Assembly (NCBI GenBank): GCA_030998015.1
Contig: JARWMV010000240.1
Coordinates: forward strand, 62,001-126,000
DNA length: 64,000 nt
Source: Ceratorhiza oryzae-sativae
Lineage: Eukaryota > Basidiomycota > Agaricomycetes > Cantharellales > Ceratobasidiaceae
Reading direction: 5' to 3'
Shown: positions 47,477 to 57,906 of the stretch, piece after piece
Layout of the letters: each line of letters begins with the position of its first letter
Numbering within the stretch: the first letter of the stretch is position 1
Notes under the pieces: generated by a model
What the model was told of the DNA's origin: nothing
Seen by the model: only the letters and a program-made list of their open reading frames with translations
Database searches by the model: none
Translations under genes and position numbers: made by a program

Positions 47477-49019
47477 ATGCGGAAATACCTCCGGACCCTC
47501 CCAATCCCCAAGTTTGATGCAAGACCGCTTAGGGATGGATATAGGCGGCGACCCAAGTCGTTTGACAGTTATCTTCCGGACTGGTGAGTTGTCATAAAGG
47601 TCATTCTAGGAAGCCGAATGAATAAAGAGCGTCGGTATAGGATCTTAACAATAGTACTGTGGTACGCGGTTGTGGTGTGTACAAAGCGCCATGTGACTTG
47701 AGACTTTATAGGTCATTTGTCGCTCTCATGAACAACGTCGACGGATTTCGTCGTGAATTCGACCTAAATGACCCTCAGTAAGCCCCATGCTTCATACTCT
47801 CTGGCTCGCAAAACTCAACGCAGTCCCAACACTAGCATATCCCACACGTGCGCCTACTCATTCCCACTCCCTGAAGCCTTTCCTCACACCGACCCTTAGA
47901 TACCAACCAAATGAACTCGTCCCAGGTTATGCGTTGCACCTGATCTCGTTTGTCGCTCCGCTGCTTTTCATGTCGGCAATCAACGCGGTGATGGTCAAGA
48001 GCTGGTGGGATGCGCATAGCGCTTCGTTGGGATGTGAGTCAATCATCTTCGTTTTCGGAGATGAACGTATTCACTTTGTGCGTCAGTGATTCTTGGACTC
48101 GCAATGACAAGCGTCACGACCCACCTTGTCAAAATCACAGTCGGCCGTCCGCGACCGGGTAATCGTCTATCTGGTTTTGCGTCGATATCTCTCTCGCTGA
48201 ACATCAGACTTGCGAGCAGACTTGATACATCGCTGTCAACCAATTCCTGGCGCGATGAATCATCCGGCAAACGAGTATTTTGGACTCGCGACCTCGGCAG
48301 TCTGTACTCAAACCAATCATCTCATCATGCGGGACGGATGGAAAAGTTTTTGGAGCGGGCATGCAAGTGGTACGTCTCCATGTCCTTACTTGGCGAAAAA
48401 AAGGGTCCTAGGTTCTGTAGAATCATTCGCTGGACTTAGCTTTCTGTCATATTATATGGCCGGAAAACTGCATATGTTCGATCAACAAGGCTACACGGTA
48501 CGAGTCTGACCCAGCGTTTCAGTCGCTGTTAACGGGATTTCAATAGGCCAAAGTATGGCTCACGCTCGCCCCCTTTCTTGTCGCGCTCCTTGTCGCCATT
48601 TCACGAACGGTAGACAATCGCCGTAGGTATATCCAATCAACCTAGCAAGGCTGCACAATAACCGTCTCATCCGGCGTTGCAGACCATTGGCAAGATGTAG
48701 TTGTAGGGGGCTTTGTAGGTGAGTAGACAACCACTCCCCGATTCCCGAATTGATCCAAACCTTGTTCATAGGGATGAATCTCGCGTATTTTGCCTACCGG
48801 CAATACTATCCATCCCTCGCCGACACCTTCTCCCACGATCCATACAAAGCGCGGATATCACCCTTTGCCAAGGACCAACCGATAGAACGGGATGATGCCG
48901 ATGAGCTTCGGCCCGATGAGGAGAATGCCTTGCTGGGAGACTATTCCGAAAGAGACACAGACAGCCCAAGCATGAGCGGAAGTAGGTCGCCAGTACGGAA
49001 TAGGTATCCATCTCAATAA
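47477..49019 (+). CDS. PAP2-type lipid phosphate phosphatase (LPP/DPP1-like)
   Basis: Integral-membrane phosphatase of the PAP2 family, acting on phosphatidate and diacylglycerol pyrophosphate. Exon 1 starts MRKYLRTLPIPKFDARP at 47477. Downstream exons give several membrane helices (YALHLISFVAPLLFMSAINA, LTLAPFLVALLVAIS) and the three catalytic motifs: KITVGRPRP, WSGHAS (the PSGH motif with Trp for Pro) and SRTVDNRHHWQDVVVG. The tail is acidic and Ser-rich with no membrane segment, ending TAA at 49017-49019. About eight short introns, one splitting between DNR and HHWQD. Fungal homologues sit in vacuolar or ER membranes. It is tandem with the polygalacturonase, with a 366-bp gap; no shared function is implied. 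Confidence 0.82.
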
Positions 49020-49246
49020 TGAAGATTACAAATCACCATCCCGTTGTCTTGGTTAAATAAGATTCAAACCTGGTACCAATCAAGACCAAGATAGTGTGTA
49101 GGATAAACATATGCGAGACATCAATACAGTGTGTAACCCATGCAGAGAGAGAGAGAGGGAGGAGCGCAGAAAGACACCAATGACAAGCGATCGTAAAAAA
49201 AAAATCATTCCAGACAGTGGTATACGTGATATCGTTATCGTCCTAT

Positions 49247-52200
49247 TTAATCTTTTCCTGCCCCCCGCGCGGTTTGCACCGCTGCCACTCGTGCTGCACG
49301 TAGGCTCGCCGCTGCTTCTGGATTGAGCTTCTTTTTTTTGCTCTTATCTGTTCCGCCGACATTCTTAGGTTTGACCTCCACGGATGGTCGATTCAATGCC
49401 CCTCGAATCTCGTCGGACGCGAAGCCGGGAATACGGATATTGTGATTCCGCTCTTCAAAAAGATTATAAATACAACGCGAGATTAAAGTGAGACAACACT
49501 TACCGAGATGGAGCTGAATATCTCGGGGCTCGACTTGGTCTGAACCCCTATGTTTCGCGATACGACATGCAAAATGCATCACGGAATCGATAAACTCGTC
49601 TGCTCGAGCGAGGAGGTACTGTGTAGCCAATCACATAAGTTCACCGAGATCGTGACTAAAATGGAAAGCTGGGCTCACGCTCTCCATCTCTGTATCGACT
49701 GATACCTTTGGATCCAACTCGGCCACCAAGTCTTGGATCGTTCTCCTTCCCGACACCACTCCAACAGGCTCGTTCGTTCCCGGCCCAGTTTTCTTCGCTA
49801 CAACACTCCCGCCAGCCCCAGCACCATCCTCCTTTTCCTCCGTCTCAGCCTCTCCAATACCCAAACCCAGTGCTTCATCCCCAGCCCCGAACCGAAGCAG
49901 CTGACTTGGGGTTCCGAGAATGGGCCCGCTCGCAAGACCTTGTGACAGTGTAGGTCGCGCACCCATCCTGAAAGACCCAAACGTTTTCAGGCTCTTCGAA
50001 ACGGGCCAAGGTTGAGGGCCAGGGTTCGTGACGTTCAAGGCGGAAGGAGAGACTGTCGTAGATGAGGAAGCGGCACTCGGAGGGTCCAAGGTCGTTGGAG
50101 ACGTGACAGGGCTTGCCTCGCCAGATTGGGTCACGTTGATCTGGGCCATTGATGGATCAAGGGTGGCTTGCCGAGCAGACTGTGATGCGGATGTCTGGGA
50201 ATCGCTCGCTGGGGCACTGTTAGAGGCAAGGACAGGCTGTTGTCCTTGCGCTGGCGCTGAGGGTGTCGTCTGGGGGGCCTGTGAGATTTGTGGAACGGGT
50301 TGGGGTTGTGATTGTGTTGGAGGTTGCTGTGGTTGCGAGGGTTGGGAGTGAGGCTGGGATTGGAGCGGCAATGCCGGTTGTTGGGGAGGTTGGAGGAGCG
50401 AGGGCGGGGCTTGGGGCTGCTGAGGTTGGGTCAGGTGAGGCCCTTGTGGTTGTGGGGGTTTCTGCGTCGCAGGCTGTCCTTGCGGTATTCCCTGTTGTTG
50501 CGCTGGGCTAGCGTGTCCCGGTTGAGCCATGGCCGAGGGATGGGTTGGCGCCTGGGTGGACGGCTGTCCTCCAATCGCGGCTTGCGCCCGTGCTTGCGCC
50601 GCCTGCTGTTGGTGCCGAACGAACAACATCTTAGCAATGTGCATAATCGATTGCTCATCGTGTCGATTTTGTTGAGCAGCGATGATTTTCGCTCGTTGGA
50701 TTAGGCCTGCCATTGCCTGTTTGGGAAGCGCCGAGAGCTGTGCGTTTAGGGCTTGTTGATTAGCGGGTAGTCCAGAAGAGCCTTGAACGTTCTGAGCGTT
50801 GGCTGCCTGTTGCTGATTCGGCTGCGCCCCTGCCCCGTTCATCTGAGCCCCATTCGCTTGCTGCCCGAGCCCGTTCGTCTGCCCAAGTCCATTGGTCTGA
50901 TGTTGCATCGTTCCGCCATTCATTTGTACCCCCCCAATTCCACCCGCTTGGGCCTGTACCTGCGCCTGAGCTTGAGCCAAGTCATTTGGTGGCAAGGTCA
51001 ATGTCCCTGGTGGTGCTTTGCGCTTGATTCCTGCAACCGGTGGAGGGGGTGTGGCGGAAGAGCCAGTGGGTTGGAACTGGGTTTGCGATTGGAAATGGAG
51101 TTGTTGAGGAGTCGGGAGGTGGTTCTGCGGAGGTTGGGGGGGTTGCTGGTTCTGCATCTGAGCTTGCGCCTGATTCTGTCCCTGAAGGCGACTCTGAACA
51201 GCAGCCTGCCCTTGGACATGGGAATTTGACGACTGAGCTTGAAGTATTGCGTTCTGCATCTGAAGAGACTGGGCGTTCTGCATAGCGTTCAGGTTTTGTT
51301 GATTCGGAAGCTGCGAATTGAGCGGATTCTGTTGTTGAGGGGGGGTGCCCATTGTGGCGGGGCTGTTGGGGAAAGATGACGCTAGCCCCTAAGACGTAGA
51401 TGATGAACAGTCTATTGACGAGAAGCAGAATTGGGAGCAGAAAAGGCAGGGCGGTCCGGGGGAGGAGGTTGATAAGCAAGTTGATATTGAAGAAACTTAC
51501 CGGAACTTGAGGAGAGCCTTGCGTTGGACGCGGTGGTTGGTTTTGTTGCCCGACTTGTCCACCTGCACGATTTTTATTCTCCGTGACAAGACGAACAAGC
51601 TGCTTGAGCTATATTACAGTACAAATTAGTCTCTGTGATCGGCGTCTGTCGATAGCCACCCGGTATGCGAGAGGCTGCTCGGCGACGGGAAAGAGAAGGG
51701 AGACATCACCTGATTCATTTGTGTCTCGTCCAATTGACCAGTCTTCGCAAGTTGGAGGATGGCGGGCAAGTGCGGCGCGATAGTGCTCGTTAGCTGAGCG
51801 GCACTTTGCAGACCACTCTGAGAGATCTGCTGCAGAAAAGCGACGAGCTGCTGCTTGTGTCGCTCGGGTATCTTATTGACAGTGTCGCCGGTACTGGGGT
51901 TACCAGGCGCAAATCCGGAGTTCGCCGCGTGAGTAGCAGCACCGTTCGGCTTGGTGCTAGAGTTCTGTGCCATATTCTGCTGTTGTGCCTGTGCTAGCGC
52001 GAGGGCATGAGCATGATTCTGGGCCTGAGCCTGGGCTTGGGCTTGGACTTGAGCCACTTGGGCCTGGTGGGCCTGACGTATTTGTGCAGCAGTGGGTTGG
52101 ATCCTCGCCTGCATCCCAATATTCGCGCCGACGTTAGCCATCGCCAAGTTCGCATACTGTTGCTGCTGCTGTTGAGGCGTATGAAATTGCATCTGATTGT

Positions 52201-52327
52201 TGTAGCCCGCAGGGAAACCGAGCCCGCCGTGCATGGCAGGATTTAGGTGAGCATTCGCGCCTTGGGGAAACAGATTCCGCATCGCCGCGTGTTGAGCATG
52301 TTGGTGCTGGCCAGCTGGGTTAGACAT
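49247..52327 (-). CDS. TAF12: TFIID/SAGA subunit TAF12
   Basis: General transcription factor subunit with a histone fold that pairs with TAF4 in TFIID (Ada1 in SAGA). The start [14 protein letters not shown] is at 52327, after an apparent 5'-UTR intron. The N-terminal two-thirds (about 800 residues) are Gln/Ala/Pro-rich, with QAQAQAQAQ and long PQ tracts. The histone fold follows: [18 protein letters not shown], then [38 protein letters not shown] and [11 protein letters not shown], split by introns after TEMES and LHL. A basic tail ([20 protein letters not shown]) ends at TAA 49247-49249. Two further introns interrupt the Q-rich part, one using the acceptor before [13 protein letters not shown]. 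Low-complexity length is much greater than in yeast Taf12, as is common in basidiomycetes. Confidence 0.9.
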
Positions 52328-53270
52328 CTGATGGTAATACACAGTCTGGTTCACTAAGGTTAAATATCAGGTTGCGCAACACACTCACCGAGGATTTCCG
52401 CGTGAAAGGATGCGCAGCGGCGTGAGTTGCCGGGCGGGGTCAAAGCAATTATCTGGCACGAAAACGATAGTAATTTAGTCATGATTTTGACTCCTGGGAT
52501 TTTCCAAGATCACCTCGTGAGGTATATGAGATCAAAAAGGTGCTATATGGTCAGATAGCCGGACGAATCTGGTGGTGGTCGAGGTCGACAGCCGAGAATC
52601 ACATCACATCACGTGGCAAGTGTGCGCCGCACATCTTATCTCAGGGTCTTTTGATCTGTTGGTCATATCATTGAAAGCCCAGCGTTAGACACCAAGACTC
52701 TCCACAAGGGCACACAACAGGAATATCACACAACTTTCGCAGAGGCTTTCAAATCAGTAACCAGTGCTTAAATGATCGAAAACAGCTAAAACATGTAATT
52801 GCACTTGTTTCATGACACAGCTTTAACCATCAAGACCGATTTCGAAGCTTTGAGCTAAGCTCCTTCTTAAGCCTTATATTCCAGGTTTAACCTTGTCTTA
52901 CATATTTGAGGATATCATTTATGTGACGGTACCTTTCTGGCACTTTAAATCATCAAATTTCAGCATATCGTGCTTAAAGCTAACTTTCAGAACGCATATA
53001 GTATGGTTCTCGAAGCCCAAAGCAACTTGTTCTCCGTGAGGGGCGAGATCCATCAATCGCATGTGTAAGTTGTGCGTTCAAAATGGCACAGCCAATATAT
53101 CTCCGGTTTGAGGACCCTATACGAAAGCTGTCACCAAACGAATACGACTACTCGAGCACCGTCTGTTTAAATTACAACAGTGCCCCATTCCCGACGACAT
53201 TCGGCTAAAGTGAGCCTCCGTCTGCTATGCGTTTCCTAAAATCTAATCTTATTTTCAAAAGAATTGGGAA

Positions 53271-53320
53271 GAATGCATGATCCGTAACGAGGTGTGAATG
53301 CATGATCCGTAACGAGGTGT
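53271..53320. repeat. 25-bp perfect tandem duplication
   Basis: A 25-bp unit beginning GAATGCATGATCCGTAACGA occurs twice back to back (53271-53295, 53296-53320) and starts a third time (GAATGCA). The copies are identical, so the duplication is recent. Confidence 0.9.
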
Positions 53321-53859
53321 GAATGCAACCGATGCGATCTGATCGATGTGCCCTTAGAGTCGCCTCGAAATTAGCACCCCGCTGCGAAAGCCCTAACGCG
53401 GAATGTACATTACTATTGGGAACAAGGACCAATTAATGCTCCGTCAAGGGAGGATGCGTCCGGGTCGGTCACCCCAGTATGGCCACTGGATAGCATTGTA
53501 ACATCTTTCCGGCTATTCAAAATACTCCTAATCTGTGCCGGCCTATCGTCTAAACCGGAGGTTATAAGTGCGCAGTCCGGTAAGAATAGCCCTGATTGGC
53601 TTCCCATAGGAACTGAATGATTCAAGGCAGGGCTTAATCTCAGGCAAATCCGCCAAAGCTCTTAAGCGCTCAAGAGCAAATTGGGCGATTCGTAGTATCA
53701 AAACTGATCATGAGTGTGCCTCAAGACCAATTTTGATACTACAGATCGTCCCAGCGGCTCGTGAGAGCTCTGGATATTAAGCGCATTTGGCTGTGAATTT
53801 GTATTTCCAAGTCCCAGATGCGAAATTAACAGTGAAATTGCCAGAACAACACAAGATTA

Positions 53860-54046
53860 CTCGGCCAATCCCCGAAAATCTAGTGAGCACGTGATAATGC
53901 CCCGCTGTCTAAGTATGCTTCTGAGCGCTAACCAGATGTTGACAGCACCGGTAGCCTGTGCTACTTCGGATCTAGTGAGCGCTCGGAAGCATACTTGGGT
54001 CTGTGGGGCTCGTATATACTAGCTAGATCTTCGGGGTTTGGCTGAG
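53860..54046. repeat. 187-bp inverted-repeat element (MITE-like)
   Basis: Arms pair over their length: CTCGGCCAATCCCCGAAAAT with its imperfect complement at 54027-54046, and AAGTATGCTTCTGAGCGCT (about 53911) with AGCGCTCGGAAGCATACTT (about 53979). The core includes CACCGGTAGC. Arm identity is about 75-80% by eye. It lies 360 bp upstream of the TPR-SET start. Confidence 0.6.
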
Positions 54047-54408
54047 CACGGGACGAGTACTAGCTGAAGGCATGGATCTGGATTAGTGCACAGCGAAGGA
54101 ATGATCTGTAAATACTGGCCCTTATTTACCATAGGTCGGCTCGGGCCCCAAAATTATTCCGTTGTAATAAATATGTAGAAAAAGAATGTATGGCACACGT
54201 GGCAGTTACATAACTTGGTCGCCGTCCGTTCGATTTCCGGAGCAGTCCATTAATTTGCCACTGTGTGGCAAGTTGCCACGCAAGTTCGTCAGCCAAACGA
54301 TTGATCCAATCAAGCAACCAAATCCATCCTACCCTCGACCCCTGGTGTAGACCGCCAAAAGCCAGCCTGCTTGTATTTGGCTCCTTATTTGCGTGCTGGC
54401 TTTCAATC

Positions 54409-57136
54409 ATGGAATCTATCGCCTCAACTAGCGCACCAGGCGTGAACAATCCGTACGCACACTCGATTGAATCAATCATATCATGCGATATGTCTTTACT
54501 CGAGCAAAAGGATGGACAATTTCAGCTGATCATGGGCCAACCACCCAACCATCCTGATACAATTTTATTTGCTGCCGCGGACAATTCAAGGAACGAGGCC
54601 TCTACTCCCCCCAGCCCCGCCCGACTGCTGTCAAGCTCCAATATAATCAACAACTACAAGCAACTATTTGAGGCTAGCAGCGACAAACCGTATCCATATA
54701 TCAGGCAGATGATTATGGCCCAAGTGCCTTCGTTTACGAGAGCACCTCAGGGGTCTCTAGTCTCAAGTGAGCGTTATTCTATTGGGTCAGGATGAGCGCT
54801 TGGATAACTATCACAACTTTAGCCACACTTTCGGATATGCTACTCAACCAAATTCACAAGGTACCTGCCTGGTATTATTTCTGATCCAGCCAAATATGAA
54901 ACTCGATCTACCGCAGGGGAAGTATCTACTATGCAGAGTAATCCATGAGTCCGGTGTGTTATCTCGAAAAGAACGCCCTCAGAGCCATGCTAACAGCTAC
55001 TTACAAGTCCGCGTAGTGGCTATCCAAGCAGCTATTGAAGATCAAAATGGGGACGTCGCAGATTTGGCCCTATACAACTGTTTCGAGACAAAAGACATGA
55101 CTCGCAGCGATATATCCAGCCTGCTTCCTGTGGGAACAGTCATTCTCGTTCGCGAGCCATGGTTCAAGCTTGGTGCTACTGGTGGCCACCCGACCATCCG
55201 CGTCGACTCACCCACCGACATTTCATTCCCAACTCACGCCGAGCTTCTCTCACTCGACACTCCCGCCTCTTGGCGGCCCTCCGAGTCTCTGACTGCAGAC
55301 GACTATAAACTGATAGGCAACAAATTTCATGAGAAGCGCCATTATGAAGCAGCGCTACGAGCATATACGTCTGGGCTATCAATCGACCCATCCGCGTCTC
55401 TTCTGCGGCTGAACCGAGCGTGGTGTCACCTGAAACTCGGAAACCCAACTCAAGCGCTCAATGACGCCCGTGTCGCATCAGAAGATAAGAGCTTGACTGA
55501 GGAACAGTATACCAAAGCTCGGTATCGTATGGCGCTTGCATCCTACGATATGGACAGGTTCTCAGATGCCTTGGGGATTTTAAAGCAGGAAAACCTACCG
55601 AATTCCTGGAGTCAGATCTACAAGGGCTTCCGAACCAAGTGTGAAGCTCGCCTAAAGGAGCAAACGACCGGAGAGTATGATTGGTACAGTTTGCATAAAA
55701 CCTCAGTTCAAAAACCCAACGAGATGCTAGGCATTGCCGACTACATCGGACCAGTGGATTTTGTCGAAATGCCTGAACGACCATCCGGAAAAGGAGTGAT
55801 CACGACTCGAGCGGTGGAAGCGGGAGAACTTTTGGTTAGTTGACGCTATCAAAAACATATCTCGTCTTATTAACTCGGTCTTTCTCATTTTTCATAATAT
55901 AGTTTGTTACGAAGCCGTTTGCGTTTGCATCGACTCACGAATTCCCCAACGATCTTCTGAGGGCCATGGTCTTACAAGACGAAACCGTCAACGATCGGCC
56001 GTACTACGAACTCATAGGGCGAATCGTACGCCGCCTGGTAGGGAACCGTACGGCTTCAAGTGCCTTGTTTCTAGCGCTACCTACTACTGAAGATAAAGTC
56101 TTGGAAGCATCGTCTCCAACCAGTTTCGTGGACCTTGTCAAGAAAGGAGTTTATCCACACACGGCATCCTCCGAGCACGAAGTAGGCGACATCAATGTTG
56201 AAAAAATCCGGACGATCACCAAAGCCCACCAATTTCAGGAACCGGTTGAAGGAGTCCCCCAAGCAATCGCTCGAAGCATTTGCCTTGCCCCAGCGTTTGT
56301 AAACCACTCGTGCAATGGAAGTGGGGTTCGCTCTTCGATTGGTTCTGTATACCTCATGCGTGCATCACGGAATCTTGCCAAGGGAGAAGAAATCACATGC
56401 TCGCATATAGGCGGACACGATGTGGCTAGTTACTTTGGACGAGAGGGCCCTCTATCGAGGTGGCTTGAGCGTTGTGATTGCTCGCTATGCGAAGCGGATC
56501 GGAAGGATGGGATCAAGAATTGCAAACAGCGGGAACGATACTACGAGCAATTATCAGTTTTGCAAACGCTGTTAGCTCCAGGAGACCCGTTAAAGAACCT
56601 ACAGGTGCGACAGCTTGTCGAAATGCTTGAAGGGACATACCTAAAGGACCGGGAAGAACCAATGGACGCCCTCGGATTTGGTCAACGGTTGCTTGGATAT
56701 ACGTATCAGGGCATTGACTCAAGCAAAGCCTATGATGCATATGCTGCTGCTTTGAAGTCGTATGGGATACGCTTCAAGGTGAACCCACCGCTGCGCGTGC
56801 CCGCCAACCGATCTCAAATGGACAAGAACTCTCTCATTATCCACACTGACAACTTTCCCTCACAAATCGGCCATATCGACGTATGCATCCGGGTTATGAA
56901 CACCTTGGCAGGGCTGAAACACCGACTTGGGCAAAAGAGGCTGGCTGGTCATTGGGCCGTTGCTGCTTTGTGGAGTGAGTGTTTAGTCTTAGTATATGCA
57001 TATGATGTAATAAATCGTTCTACACCAAGCCCACGAAACATTTTGCGGGCCGGGAAAAGAATATCTATGGGAAACTCTTCGTGTGAGGTGGAGCGATGCG
57101 AACGCGCCTTCAGTGGTGTATTTGAATGGGTTTTAG
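54409..57136 (+). CDS. TPR-SET domain protein (SMYD-like)
   Basis: Putative protein-lysine methyltransferase family member. Exon 1 (54409-54766) starts MESIASTSAPG; exon 2 starts at 54861; introns follow near 54956-55006, at about 55835-55902 and at 56975-57029; stop TAG at 57134-57136. The TPR part is at 55.3-55.6 kb (NKFHEKRHYEAALRAYTSGL, LRLNRAWCHLKLGNPTQA). The SET domain follows: SGKGVITTRAVEAGELL, then FVNHSCNGSG, NLAKGEEITCSHIGG and the post-SET cluster CDCSLC. The NHSC and GKG cofactor-site motifs are intact. In the stretch after GEEIT the tyrosine usual in SET proteins (SYI) is replaced by His (CAT at 56404-56406), which questions catalysis. A decayed copy follows in tandem. Confidence 0.8.
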
Positions 57137-57906
57137 CAGGCGGCGCCGAACGACATTTGTAGACTTAATCCATGGCTATGTGCTACCTGCATCCGTTTTG
57201 GATATTCTACAACTATGGTTTGAGTATCGAGAAAATTTAGCTATGTCAGTCAGATTCGTCGAGTCCTATGTCGAACGGCTTGCAGGGCATCATACACAAA
57301 TAGGGGGGAATATTGCTTTAATCCGATTCTCCGTTTCTATGCAATGATTAATATGGTACGATTGACGATATTCCCAAGCTGAGATAACAAGGATCTCGGG
57401 ATCAGCTAAGGATGATTGGGCTTGTGGAGGAGTAGAGTGAAGCATGGATGACTACATTTTAGGGACACAGCATATAATCGACTCGGTCTCTCCCAAGACG
57501 CCTCTTTATTAAAGTAAAACGCCTCTTTTACACGTAGCACCTGATTTTGTTGCCAGCGAGTTGATCGTAAGTTTTTCTTTGTGCGGAAAGCCTGCTAAGT
57601 GCTTGCGAGCCCCTGCCATCTACTCGGAGCCAGTCATGATCACAGGTGTAGCATGCTTAGTAACACTCGGGGACATAGTGAGTGCCCATAACCGCTGCGA
57701 TTCTGAGTGCTCATGAGCCCATACATGATGCTCAGAACATAGTTGTGATAATGGGTTTCACATCATGTGCTCGTTAACGTAACTATGATTTGCTCACATC
57801 GGAAACTCTCAGCCACGCCGCTGATTACATCAAACCACCAAATTTCGTCCTGTACTTGACCTCTACTGGGTCTAAAAATTTGCTTGCTTCAGTCTAGCTT
57901 TTTTAT
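57137..57906. other. intergenic between the TPR-SET gene and its decayed copy
   Basis: No gene is seen. It ends at the start of the pseudogene copy. Confidence 0.5.

Larger units (their letters stand above)
52328..54408. other. long intergenic stretch with repeats
   Basis: This lies between divergent TAF12 and TPR-SET genes. It has a TAF12 5'-UTR intron near 52.36-52.39 kb, a 25-bp tandem duplication and an inverted repeat (listed separately). Short frames at 53.2-53.6 kb minus have no recognisable domain. Confidence 0.5.

Noticed and set aside
49708..51479. Long plus-strand and alternative minus-strand frames inside TAF12
   Set aside because: They are shadows of the Gln/Ala/Pro-rich repeat coding sequence; the histone fold fixes the true frame.
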